Assembly: GCF_004803475.1 (NCBI RefSeq)
Contig: NZ_SRKY01000003.1
Span: 558,001-622,000, forward strand
DNA: 64,000 bases
Origin: Aliishimia ponticola
GTDB lineage: Bacteria > Pseudomonadota > Alphaproteobacteria > Rhodobacterales > Rhodobacteraceae
Direction of reading: 5' to 3'
Part shown: one piece after another, positions 34,808 to 43,519 of the stretch
How the letters are laid out: each line of letters opens with the position of its first letter
Numbering within the stretch: position 1 is the first letter of the stretch
Notes under the pieces: model-generated
Seen by the model: only the letters and a program-made list of their open reading frames with translations
Databases searched by the model: none
What the model was told of the DNA's origin: nothing
Program-made: the position numbers and the translations under genes

Positions 34808-36523
34808 ATGAGCAATTCAAGCGCACGCGATGGCGATATTTCCCGCCTTCATCCCGCGATCCGCGACAAGGTTCAGGCGATACGGGACAAGCTGAACGAC
34901 GAAGGTATCCGGTTCGAGGTATTCGAAGCGTTTCGCAGCCCTGAGCGGCAAGAAATCCTGTTTGCCAAGGGCCGGAACAAGCCCGGTCCGAAAGTAACTT
35001 GGGTGCGGGGCTGGGGCTCCATCCATCAATACGGGCTGGCCGTGGATTTCGTGCTGAAGGACCGCAATGGCAGATGGAGCTGGAACGACACCGGCGCGAA
35101 TGCGAAAAAGTGGACGCGGATGCACGAACTGGCCAAGGAACACGGGATGACCCCACTGTTCAACAAGGCGGGCAAGCTGATCGAAAAACCGCATATCCAG
35201 CTGATCGGCGTATCGGCGCGAGACTTGCGCAAGGGCAAGTACCCCGAGGGCGGTGATGGCGTCTGGGCGGAGTGTCTGGCCACGCTGATCGACAATTGGG
35301 AAGGCAGCGGCGCGCCGCCCAAGCCCGATGCCACGCCCGAACGTCCGGGTCTGGATGACGAACTTGTCGCGCAGATGGAGGCCGAAGCGGGCACGGTTCA
35401 TATCTCGACCAGCGGGCCCGCGCTGGCGGTGGAAGGCGCACAGGACGACGCGCGGTTCCAAAAACTGCATGCGTTCATTCGCCAATGGGAAGGCGGCTTT
35501 GTCGACAACCCGCATGACGCGGGCGGGGCCACGAATATGGGGGTTACGCAGGCCACCTTGTCGGCGTGGCGCAAAACCGATGTCACGGTCGAGGATGTGC
35601 GCAACCTGACCCGCGCCGAAGCCGATGCGATCCTGCGGACCAATTACTATAACCTGTGCCGCTGCGGCGAGCTGCCGGATCGGTCCGCCATGGTGCTGTA
35701 TAACGCGGCGGTTCTGCACGGGCCCAAGCGTGCCGTGATGATGCTGCAAGCGGCCTTCAACGATCTGGGCATGACCGCTGACGGTGAGCCGTTGGAAATC
35801 GACGGCATCCTTGGACGGATCACCGTGACCGCCATTCGCCAAACCGATGCGAGCGTTCTGGCCACGGCCTTCATGGACCTGCAAGACGCCTATTTCCGCG
35901 CGCATGAAGACTTCGAACATTTTGGCGCAGGCTGGCTGAACCGACTGACCGCCCTGCGCAGTTTTGTTGATACATTGCCACAAGGAGCGGGCCTGCGCCC
36001 GAAAACGGTCATGAAGATTTCCGACAGAAGGCTCGACATTGACGGCGACGATCTGCTGCGGATTGCGCTGGCCGGGGCAACCGGCGGCAAAAGCGCGGTG
36101 CTGGGCGCCGTGCTGGGCAAGGCGCTGAAGAAAGACGTCGCAGAAGGCGATTCGCAGCGCCGCTCCAAGGCAATGCTGCGCGCCCTGCTGGAGGACAAGC
36201 TGGACCTTGAACTGATCGACCCCGATACGATCGACCCGCGCGCGCAGGTCAAAAAGGTGCTGACCCCGGTCAACGCCGCATTGGGTCAGACCGTGGGGCG
36301 GCTGCTGGACGGCAAGAAGTCGGTGATCGGCATTGCCGGCCTGATCGCGGCGGCGGTCATCCCGGAACTGGGGCTGCAAGCGCCCGGCTCGCCGCAACTG
36401 ACCGAACTGCTCGACGGGGACAGCCAAACGATCATCTTCACGCTGCTGACGATCTTTACCGGTTGGGGCTTTCTTGGAAAGGTCGACAAGGCGATCCGCG
36501 ACGTACGCACTGGTCTGGCCTAA
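34808..36523 (+). CDS. Multidomain cell-wall hydrolase: M15 peptidase, GH108 muramidase, membrane tail
   Basis: Protein of 571 residues without signal peptide. Residues about 14-135 form an M15/VanY-like peptidase: SIHQYGLAVD (His73, Asp80) and EKPHIQL (His129) supply the zinc ligands. Residues about 215-300 are a GH108 muramidase with catalytic Glu228 in EGGFVDN, followed by a peptidoglycan-binding domain (PG_binding_3) to about 385. The last 170 residues contain a charged region and two hydrophobic stretches at about 503-522 and 540-558, which could anchor it. Each enzymatic part is typical of phage endolysins, but no phage genes are near. The ribosome-binding site is weak. It may be a domesticated lysin; see the findings. 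Confidence 0.8.
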   Translation: MSNSSARDGDISRLHPAIRDKVQAIRDKLNDEGIRFEVFEAFRSPERQEILFAKGRNKPGPKVTWVRGWGSIHQYGLAVDFVLKDRNGRWSWNDTGANAKKWTRMHELAKEHGMTPLFNKAGKLIEKPHIQLIGVSARDLRKGKYPEGGDGVWAECLATLIDNWEGSGAPPKPDATPERPGLDDELVAQMEAEAGTVHISTSGPALAVEGAQDDARFQKLHAFIRQWEGGFVDNPHDAGGATNMGVTQATLSAWRKTDVTVEDVRNLTRAEADAILRTNYYNLCRCGELPDRSAMVLYNAAVLHGPKRAVMMLQAAFNDLGMTADGEPLEIDGILGRITVTAIRQTDASVLATAFMDLQDAYFRAHEDFEHFGAGWLNRLTALRSFVDTLPQGAGLRPKTVMKISDRRLDIDGDDLLRIALAGATGGKSAVLGAVLGKALKKDVAEGDSQRRSKAMLRALLEDKLDLELIDPDTIDPRAQVKKVLTPVNAALGQTVGRLLDGKKSVIGIAGLIAAAVIPELGLQAPGSPQLTELLDGDSQTIIFTLLTIFTGWGFLGKVDKAIRDVRTGLA

Positions 36524-36586
36524 CGCGGCAGATCGGCACCGGACTTATGGCGCGCGGTCTGGGCCACCACGCGCGCGAGGCCCCTG

Positions 36587-37063
36587 TCAGCTATGTTCCT
36601 TGAGGAGCCGCGACTTCTGGCGGTTCCAGTCCCGCTTTGCACTGGTCTCGCGCTTGTCATGCAGCTTCTTACCCTTGGCGATACCGATCTTCAGCTTCAC
36701 CTTGCCGCGATGGTTGAAATACATGACCAGGGGCACGATGGTCATGCCCTTGCGCTGGGTCATGTTCCACAGATGCGCCAATTCCTTCCGGCTCACCAGC
36801 AGCTTGCGCTTGCGCCGCTCTTCATGACCGAAGGTCTTGGCCTGCTCATAAGGTGCGATATAGCTGTTGGTCAGCCACAACTCGCCATCCTCCACCATCG
36901 CATAGCTTTCGGCGATATTGGCAGAGTTGACACGCAGCGATTTCACCTCGGAGCCCTCAAGGACGATGCCGCACTCGATATCCTCTTCGATCGCATAATC
37001 GAAGCGGGCGCGGCGGTTTTCCGCGATAACCTTGTAATTCGGATCAGTCTTGGGTTTGGCCAT
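36587..37063 (-). CDS. smpB: SsrA-binding protein SmpB
   Basis: Protein of 158 residues that brings tmRNA to stalled ribosomes. [25 protein letters not shown] and the basic tail [19 protein letters not shown] are diagnostic. The ATG at 37063 is the family start; the longer frame overlaps the divergent transglycosylase leader. No ssrA gene was seen in the window. Confidence 0.96.
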   Translation of the reverse strand: MAKPKTDPNYKVIAENRRARFDYAIEEDIECGIVLEGSEVKSLRVNSANIAESYAMVEDGELWLTNSYIAPYEQAKTFGHEERRKRKLLVSRKELAHLWNMTQRKGMTIVPLVMYFNHRGKVKLKIGIAKGKKLHDKRETSAKRDWNRQKSRLLKEHS

Positions 37064-37165
37064 GGGATGTGTACCTAAGCAGAGCCTTGCCAGCTTGCAA
37101 GCTCCGCCTTGCCCAGCGCCGCAGGTCACGGCAGGATAGCGGCAAACAGGGCAGGAACAAAATCC

Positions 37166-38398
37166 ATGACGATTTCAAGACGCGGCTTTATCGCAGCGAC
37201 AGGGGCATTGGCGATTGGCGGATGCGTACCGGGGGCACCAACGGGCGGCAGCGGCGGGCAAACCGCATGGCGCAAAGCGGCCAATCTCGGATTCGATGCA
37301 TGGCTCAGCGGGTTCCGGGGCCGGGCTGCGGCGGCAGGCGTGTCCTCAAGCGCCATTTCGCAGGGGCTGCGCGGCGCGGGCTATCTGCCTGCCGTCATTG
37401 CGCGCGACCGCAATCAGACGGAATTCACCCGCACGCTGGAAGACTACCTGGCCATTGCCGCCTCCGATGCGCGGGTCTCCACCGGGAAAGCCAAGCTGCG
37501 CAGCCAGTCTGGCACCCTCTCCGCTATCGAAGCACGATACGGCGTCGAGGCACGCATCGTCTGCGCGATCTGGGGGCTCGAAAGCCGGTATGGCGAACGC
37601 AAAGGCGACGCGCCCGTGATCTCCGCGCTGGCCACGCTGGCCTATGATGGTCGGCGCGGGTCGTTCTTCGAAAAACAACTCATCGCAGCACTGAAAATCA
37701 TCGAGGATGGCGATGTATCCGCCAGCCGCATGACCGGCAGCTGGGCCGGTGCGATGGGGCACACCCAGTTCATCCCAACCTCCTACCGGGCCTTCGCCGT
37801 GGATTTCAACGGCGACGGACGAAGCGACATCTGGGGCAATGACCCAACCGATGCACTCGCCTCCACCGCCGCCTACCTGCAACGCAACGGTTGGCGACGC
37901 GGACTGCCCTGGGGTGCAGAGGTCATTCTGCCCGCAAGCTATACCGGCCCATTTGGCCGCAACGCCCGGCAAAGCGCCGCGAGCCTGCAGGCCGCGGGCA
38001 TTCGCCGCGCCGATGGCGGCTCAATGGCCGCACTCAGCTCCGCAGGTATCCTGATCCCGCAAGGCCGGACGGGCCCGGCTTTCGCCGTCACCCGCAATTT
38101 CGGCACCCTGCTCACCTACAACAATTCGGAAAACTACGCGCTGGGGATCGGACATCTCAGCGACCGGATCGCAGGCGGCGGACCGATTCAGGGCAACTTC
38201 CCGCCCGATGCCTACGGTCTCACCCTGTCCGATCGCAAAGCCCTGCAACGCGGCCTGACCCGCGCCGGTTTCGATGCGGGCGAGGCCGACGGCGTTCTGG
38301 GGTCGAAAACCGAAACCGCCATCCGCGCCTACCAACAGGCCAACGCACTGCCGGTGACAGGCAAACCGTCACCAGCCCTTCTTGCACGGCTGCGCTAA
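37166..38398 (+). CDS. Lytic murein transglycosylase (MltB family), predicted Tat lipoprotein
   Basis: Peptidoglycan-cleaving enzyme of 410 residues. The N terminus combines a twin-Arg motif (SRRGFIA) with a lipobox (LAIGGC at residues 15-20), so it is probably exported by Tat and lipidated. The catalytic Glu is in [25 protein letters not shown] is the family signature. A PG_binding_1 domain ([22 protein letters not shown]) closes the protein. The ATG at 37166 is chosen because it opens the export signal. It is divergent from smpB. Confidence 0.92.
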   Translation: MTISRRGFIAATGALAIGGCVPGAPTGGSGGQTAWRKAANLGFDAWLSGFRGRAAAAGVSSSAISQGLRGAGYLPAVIARDRNQTEFTRTLEDYLAIAASDARVSTGKAKLRSQSGTLSAIEARYGVEARIVCAIWGLESRYGERKGDAPVISALATLAYDGRRGSFFEKQLIAALKIIEDGDVSASRMTGSWAGAMGHTQFIPTSYRAFAVDFNGDGRSDIWGNDPTDALASTAAYLQRNGWRRGLPWGAEVILPASYTGPFGRNARQSAASLQAAGIRRADGGSMAALSSAGILIPQGRTGPAFAVTRNFGTLLTYNNSENYALGIGHLSDRIAGGGPIQGNFPPDAYGLTLSDRKALQRGLTRAGFDAGEADGVLGSKTETAIRAYQQANALPVTGKPSPALLARLR

Positions 38399-38413
38399 CG
38401 CCACCCAGCGGTT

Positions 38414-38460
38414 TCATTGTTCTTGATATACTCCGGGGGCGCGGGGGCAGCGCCCCCGCC
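38414..38460. repeat. Dispersed intergenic element, copy 1, with GC hairpin
   Basis: TTGTTCTTGATATACTCC is followed by a strong hairpin with arms GCGGGGGC and GCCCCCGC. The first part matches the other copies at 43466, 45509 and 61499, whose shared core is TTGTTCC-N2-AAATACTC. It lies just after the transglycosylase gene; the hairpin could also serve as its terminator. Confidence 0.6.
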
Positions 38461-38505
38461 TTTGTCGGGTCGGCGCAGCCGATCCGAAATCAAGCCGCAC
38501 AGCGG

Positions 38506-39324
38506 TCAATCACCAAGCTTGGCATGCACCTCGTCCAGATCGATCTCCCCGATCGGCATTTTGTTCGACGGGTCCGCGAAATCGTATTTGAACAGATCGA
38601 AATCGCGTTTGTAGATTTCATAGACCAGATGCATCGACAGATCGTCGAAATAATCCTCGACCGGGTGCGCGCGTTTCGGACCGTGCCCTTCGCTCTCGTT
38701 GAACCGGGGAATATTGTCCAGATCGACGGCAACAGGCGTCTCGACCGCGTCCAGCACCTGCGCCATTCCGTCATTGAACGCTTCGGTCCAGAAAATCTTG
38801 TCGTAGCGCCCGCCATTGACGATGAAGGTCGACACATGCCCCGACATCGCGGACCAGTGAATGTCCGGCTCCATCGGGCGGCGCCAACGGATTGAATCGC
38901 GGGCAAAAAGAAGGAACCGGCGGAAGCTGCGAATTTGGTCGAACTCTTCCTTGCCGTCCTCGCCGCCCACCTCGATCCCGTATTTCTGGATCAAAAGCGG
39001 CACAAGGTTCCCACGGTAACGCCGCCCGTTGCGCTGAATACCGCAAATCTTGTCGAAGAACGAACTCAGGATGCGGGTGTAGGGGTTACGCACGCAGGTG
39101 AAGGCATAGGACTTATGCGCCACCACATTGTCCGAAATCGGCTGCTGGCTCTCGTCCAGCGCCCATTTGTGCAGCCCCGACTGCGCGTCATGGATGTCGC
39201 CGTCGAAAAATTCGCCATGGTCGGAAAAATACATGATCTGTCCGATGGTCGAACACGCGCATTTCGGCACAACCCGGTAGACCATGCTTTCGCTGGTCGT
39301 CATCCACGTTCCTGGAAAACCCAT
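38506..39324 (-). CDS. Sulfotransferase family protein
   Basis: PAPS-dependent sulfotransferase-like protein of 272 residues. The phosphosulfate loop is VPKCACSTIG near residue 18, and the 3'-phosphate motif is RNPYTRILSSFFDK near residue 78, as in carbohydrate sulfotransferases of the Sulfotransfer_2 group. GAAGG precedes the ATG. It is divergent from a Core-2-like glycosyltransferase across 143 bases; together they may build or decorate a sulfated surface glycan. There is no signal peptide, which is normal for bacterial members. Confidence 0.82.
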   Translation of the reverse strand: MGFPGTWMTTSESMVYRVVPKCACSTIGQIMYFSDHGEFFDGDIHDAQSGLHKWALDESQQPISDNVVAHKSYAFTCVRNPYTRILSSFFDKICGIQRNGRRYRGNLVPLLIQKYGIEVGGEDGKEEFDQIRSFRRFLLFARDSIRWRRPMEPDIHWSAMSGHVSTFIVNGGRYDKIFWTEAFNDGMAQVLDAVETPVAVDLDNIPRFNESEGHGPKRAHPVEDYFDDLSMHLVYEIYKRDFDLFKYDFADPSNKMPIGEIDLDEVHAKLGD

Positions 39325-39467
39325 ACCCGATACCTTCTCAAATCAACGCCGTTCTTGCACGCGACGCGCCCTATATATCAAAAAAAGCAAATAAATCGTG
39401 TTTATTCAATCGCTCTTCATCATTACAGATTATGGTCAAGAGCAATGCGAGCAGCAAGTGGCCGTCC

Positions 39468-41045
39468 ATGGCGAAAATCGCGTATATCCTGCTGTGTCAT
39501 AAAGACCCCGATGCGATCATCAAGCAGGCGGAACGGCTAACTGCGGTCGGCGACTACATGGCGATCCATTTCGATGCTTCTGCGTCGCGGGCCGATTACA
39601 CCCGGATTCGCGAAGCGTTGGCGGATAACCATCAGGTCGCGTTTTGCAGCAACCGCATCCGCTGCGGCTGGGGGGAGTGGAGCCTAGTCGAAGCCACCCT
39701 CGCCTGTGTGCAAACCGCGATGGATACCTTTCCGCGCGCCACCCATTTCTACATGCTCTCGGGCGACTGCATGGCGATCAAGACCGCCGAATATGTCCAT
39801 CGCTTCCTTGACGAAAACGACGCCGACTTCATCGAAAGCTTCGACTATTTCGAAAGCGACTGGATCAAGACCGGATGGAAGGAAGAACGGCTGATCTATC
39901 GCCACTGGTTCAACGAACGCACGCAAAAGCGCGCGTTTTATGCCATGTTCGAGCTTCAGAAAAAGCTCGGCCTGACTCGGAAAATCCCTGACGATATCCA
40001 GGTCATGATCGGCAGCCAATGGTGGTGCCTGCGCCGCCGCACGGTGGAGGATGTGATCGCCTTCACCCGCAAACGCCGCGACGTGCTGCGCTTTTTCAAG
40101 ACCACCTGGATTCCGGACGAGACATTCTTTCAAACCCTTGTGCGCCACCTCGTGCCAGAGACGGAAATTCGCGCCCGCACGCTCACCTTCCTGATGTTCT
40201 CCGACTACGGGATGCCGGTGTCGTTCTACAACGATCACTACGATCTGCTGGTCAGTCAGGATTACCTTTTTGCCCGCAAGGTCAGCCCAGAGGCGTATGA
40301 TCTCAAACGACGGCTCGGCCTGCTTTATGCGGCGACTGGAATTGACTTCAAGATTTCGAATGAGGGGCGCAGCCTGTTCAAGTTCCTGACGGAACGCGGG
40401 CGTATCGGACGCCGGTTTGCCTCTCGCTTCTGGGAAACCGAAAGCTCTCTGGGACGGGATCGCGAGTTGATGATCCTCGTGTGCAAGAAGTGGCACGTGG
40501 CAAAGCGCCTGCTGGAACGGGTGCGGCAGGTCACGAACGTCCCCACGATCGAATACCTCTTCAACGAAGAAGACACCCAGTTGCCCGATCTCGGCGGTAT
40601 TCAAAAGACGCTTGGCAAGCGCACCCGGCACCGACGGGCGCTGATGCGGATGCTCTTCGACTATTTTGAAACGGACCGGCTGATCGTGTGCATGGACCCT
40701 GCCAATCTCGATCTGCTTCAGGACTTCGCAACGGATCGATCCCGCACGAAATTCCTTGAGATCGAATGCAAGTTCTCCGACTCCTACCTGATCGGGCACG
40801 CCATGCGCGTTGGTCTGGCCGGGCAGCAAACCCAGCGCGAGACTCTGGAACGGCTGCTGCCAACGATCCGCGGTGATATCGAACATGAAAGCGATATGAT
40901 CCGCGATGCCGGGTTCGATCACCACTACCACTTTAGGGAAGCGGCAGAGCCGGAGGAAAACACACTCGCCCTTTCCGAATTCCTGTCGATCGAACCCAAC
41001 AAGGCGCGCGAGATCGCGCAATCCGATTACCTGTTCGCGGACTGA
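39468..41045 (+). CDS. Core-2/I-branching-type glycosyltransferase with extra C-terminal domain
   Basis: Protein of 525 residues. The first 290 follow the GT14 Core-2/I-branching N-acetylglucosaminyltransferase pattern: MAKIAYILLCHKDP, IHFDASAS, GWGEWSLVEATL, FYMLSGDC and GSQWWCLRRRTVE. The remaining 230 residues are a separate domain I cannot name with certainty (resembles DUF5928-type tails), with YLFNEED and LIVCMDPANLDLL. The ATG at 39468 begins the family sequence; a start at 39432 is also possible and neither has a good ribosome-binding site. It is divergent from the sulfotransferase and probably acts on the same glycan. Confidence 0.82.
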   Translation: MAKIAYILLCHKDPDAIIKQAERLTAVGDYMAIHFDASASRADYTRIREALADNHQVAFCSNRIRCGWGEWSLVEATLACVQTAMDTFPRATHFYMLSGDCMAIKTAEYVHRFLDENDADFIESFDYFESDWIKTGWKEERLIYRHWFNERTQKRAFYAMFELQKKLGLTRKIPDDIQVMIGSQWWCLRRRTVEDVIAFTRKRRDVLRFFKTTWIPDETFFQTLVRHLVPETEIRARTLTFLMFSDYGMPVSFYNDHYDLLVSQDYLFARKVSPEAYDLKRRLGLLYAATGIDFKISNEGRSLFKFLTERGRIGRRFASRFWETESSLGRDRELMILVCKKWHVAKRLLERVRQVTNVPTIEYLFNEEDTQLPDLGGIQKTLGKRTRHRRALMRMLFDYFETDRLIVCMDPANLDLLQDFATDRSRTKFLEIECKFSDSYLIGHAMRVGLAGQQTQRETLERLLPTIRGDIEHESDMIRDAGFDHHYHFREAAEPEENTLALSEFLSIEPNKAREIAQSDYLFAD

Positions 41046-41105
41046 TCGGAGCGGGCGCGCCCTCGACGCGCGCTGAATACCTTTGGGCGGGTCACGCCGC
41101 GCCGC

Positions 41106-41756
41106 TTACTTGCGCCGCCACGTATCCAGCCAACGGCGGAACCGGTTGCGACGATCTTCCATCGCCTCGCCCGCGGCTTCGAAATTGTCCTGCCACTCTT
41201 CCAGTGTCGGATCGATCCGCTTCATCCGGAACCTGCGCCAGCGCACCCAGATACCATATATGATCGCCGCAAAGATCGTCAGGATCACGATATTGACCCA
41301 CGGGATCGGCTTGCGGCCATCCGGACCTTCGGGGAAGGGCTTCACGCTGATCGCGTTCGGAAAAATCGACAGGAACTCGTTGCGCCATCCGTAATGCGTG
41401 ACCAGAACCCATTCAGGATCGTCCTTCGAAGACACCGCATCATTCGCTTCGGTATACAGATTCGCAGTATCGAATTTGAAATAGGGCGGCCAGCTCCAGC
41501 CCGTGTCCTCATTGCGGTACACGATCGGTCGGCCATTCGCGCGCACCCCTTGGATGAACTGCACGTCTCGGTTGGCCAGATCGACTGACTGATCCTCCGG
41601 CACAGACCAGAACATCCGCGTCCAGTCGCGCAGATCCTGCCGCTCCTCATAGGTGTTCACGATCCGCACCACATCTTTTTGCGGCAGCGTGTAGTGAAAG
41701 AAAGTCGCGACAGCCATCCAGAACACAAGGATGACGAACCATTTGACGTAGGACAT
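41106..41756 (-). CDS. DUF1523 family membrane protein
   Basis: Protein of 216 residues with an N-terminal membrane helix (residues 3-20), the DUF1523 hallmark FHYTLPQKDVVRIVNTYE directly after it, a periplasmic domain of about 125 residues, and a second helix near 150-170 followed by a basic cytoplasmic tail. AGAGG lies five bases before the ATG. It is the last gene of the eight-gene minus-strand unit that starts at 48273, and lies 15 bases from the gene before it. The function is unknown. Confidence 0.8.
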   Translation of the reverse strand: MSYVKWFVILVFWMAVATFFHYTLPQKDVVRIVNTYEERQDLRDWTRMFWSVPEDQSVDLANRDVQFIQGVRANGRPIVYRNEDTGWSWPPYFKFDTANLYTEANDAVSSKDDPEWVLVTHYGWRNEFLSIFPNAISVKPFPEGPDGRKPIPWVNIVILTIFAAIIYGIWVRWRRFRMKRIDPTLEEWQDNFEAAGEAMEDRRNRFRRWLDTWRRK

Positions 41757-41771
41757 GTGCCTCTCTCCCGA

Positions 41772-42035
41772 TCAGGCGAAATTAGTCAGATAGATGATAA
41801 GCGCGACCACAAGGGTCGGCACGATATAAACACCAAGGATCAGCTTGCGACGCAGCGAACTGTCATACTCCTCCAGCCCCGCTTCGACGAACGCCTCGCG
41901 CGGGCCTTGCGGGTCTTCTTCCCATTCCTCGTTCAACTTGCGGCGGCGCACCGACCGGGAATAGAGCGAAAGAACGATATAGACGAGGGTCATCAGTACG
42001 AACCCCACAACCACCAGCCTCGCCAATGCAAACAT
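41772..42035 (-). CDS. Small two-helix membrane protein, unknown
   Basis: Protein of 87 residues with one hydrophobic helix at residues 4-24, a charged middle (RRRKLNEEWEEDPQG) and a second helix at about 66-85. AGGAGG precedes the ATG. The start is one base after the stop of the 447-residue gene, so translation is coupled. It resembles no family I can name. Both helices and the position in the AAA+ operon suggest a membrane subunit of that system. Confidence 0.75.
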   Translation of the reverse strand: MFALARLVVVGFVLMTLVYIVLSLYSRSVRRRKLNEEWEEDPQGPREAFVEAGLEEYDSSLRRKLILGVYIVPTLVVALIIYLTNFA

Positions 42036-42036
42036 A

Positions 42037-43380
42037 CTACCGCCTCCTGATGGCGCCCCAAGGCCCCACTTGCGTCACCAAATCCTTGGGCGGCGGCGTA
42101 TCGCCTTCCATCGCCGGCTCCCGGCCAAAGATCGCCGCCCGCGCCCCCGCTTTGTCCACCTGATACTCTCGTTCAAGATAATCCGCCACATAAGCCTTCT
42201 TGGCATCCGGCCAGGCGGCATAGGTCTGATAGAACAAGTCCTTGTGGCAAATGAACAATTGCCGGACATCCTTGGGGGACAATTCCGCCAGCGCCATGTT
42301 GATCAGGTCCGCATCCGGGTGGTCCGCAGCCCGCAACGTGTAGAAATAGGCCGGATGCTTCGATGTAATCCGCGGCCACGGCCCACCGTTTTCGGCCCAG
42401 TTGACCAGCGCGGCCAGCGCATGGAATTCCTCGGGCAACCGGTCCGCATAGGTGCGCGCAAGCCGCCGCATCTCGGCGCGGGACCGCAAATCAAGGTCGG
42501 TCGCCTCCCCCGCCACCGCATCGATCAGGATGAAATCCATCTTCTGGCGCAGGATCGCGGCCGCATCGACCCCTTGCGCCGCTACGATCGGCTCAACCAG
42601 CCCGTTCAAATCAAAGAACTTCGCAATCTCGTTGCGCTGGCTCATATGGAACACATAGGGCACCGGCACGCCCTCAAGGATACGCGGATCGCCCGCCGTC
42701 AGAATGGCCGGGTGCGTCACATCCTGAAATACGTAAAGCGGGCCGAAATGCGTGGTCCAGAAATTGCCCTGCTCGAACTCCATGTGCTTCAGCCGCACCG
42801 GATTGCGCGTCACATCCCCGGTCTTTTCGGCAAGCTGGATCATCTCGCCGATCAGCACATCGTCGAACCAGGCCTCCTCTTCCTTGAGAAACCGATCGAC
42901 CTTGGCCCCCAATGTATGCGCATGGGTCACCGTCCCCTGCGTTGTATCGGCATCGATTGTGATCTTGCGGATATCGAACAATTTGCGCGGGCTGGTGATC
43001 GTATAGACGGAATTCACCAACTCCCCCGCCACCGCATCCCGCGCCGTCAAGGCAAAGAGCTCTGGCTCGTTCTCTTCAATGAAATGCCGCAAGATCGTGC
43101 GCGAGGTCGAGAATTTCGCATTGAGGAGCGGCGCTTTCTTTTGCTCCGTCGTGAGCAGAATGAACTGCCGGTTCACCCCCGCATGATTAAGATAAAGCTC
43201 ATCCTCAAGCTCCAGCCCGATCTCCGGGGAAAACCCGGAAATATCGATGTAGAAATCCATCAGCGCCGTGCGCTTGCCGGTCAGATGCTCCAACGCGCGA
43301 TTATACCGCTCCACCATCGCGGGGCTCGCCACATGGATCAGATTGCCGAACATCAGGCCTTTCTGGATAAGACGCTTCAT
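42037..43380 (-). CDS. Conserved protein of unknown function, 447 residues
   Basis: Soluble-looking protein without signal peptide or membrane helix. It begins MKRLIQKGLMFGNLIHVASP and has a mixed alpha/beta composition with many charged residues. It resembles the DUF6638-type proteins of Rhodobacterales, but I am not certain of that label. GGAG lies seven bases before the ATG. It follows the AAA+ ATPase gene after 139 bases and is coupled to the 87-residue membrane protein gene. No catalytic motif stands out; a substrate-adaptor or structural role in the AAA+ system is plausible. Confidence 0.7.
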   Translation of the reverse strand: MKRLIQKGLMFGNLIHVASPAMVERYNRALEHLTGKRTALMDFYIDISGFSPEIGLELEDELYLNHAGVNRQFILLTTEQKKAPLLNAKFSTSRTILRHFIEENEPELFALTARDAVAGELVNSVYTITSPRKLFDIRKITIDADTTQGTVTHAHTLGAKVDRFLKEEEAWFDDVLIGEMIQLAEKTGDVTRNPVRLKHMEFEQGNFWTTHFGPLYVFQDVTHPAILTAGDPRILEGVPVPYVFHMSQRNEIAKFFDLNGLVEPIVAAQGVDAAAILRQKMDFILIDAVAGEATDLDLRSRAEMRRLARTYADRLPEEFHALAALVNWAENGGPWPRITSKHPAYFYTLRAADHPDADLINMALAELSPKDVRQLFICHKDLFYQTYAAWPDAKKAYVADYLEREYQVDKAGARAAIFGREPAMEGDTPPPKDLVTQVGPWGAIRRR

Positions 43381-43465
43381 CGCAGCGCTCCGCGCAGATC
43401 AGATGACCCGGCCGACCCGATCGAACCCAAACGTGGCAAAGCCCGCCGCGCCATGACCAAGTCCG

Positions 43466-43495
43466 CTTCATTGTTCCTCAAATACTCAAATCCGA
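43466..43495. repeat. Dispersed intergenic element, copy 2
   Basis: TTCATTGTTCCTCAAATACT lies in the 139-base gap between the AAA+ gene and the 447-residue gene. It shares TTGTTCC-N2-AAATACTC with copy 3 and, more loosely, with copies 1 and 4. Confidence 0.55.
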
Positions 43496-43519
43496 CCGCG
43501 CCAAATGCGCGTGCGCGCT

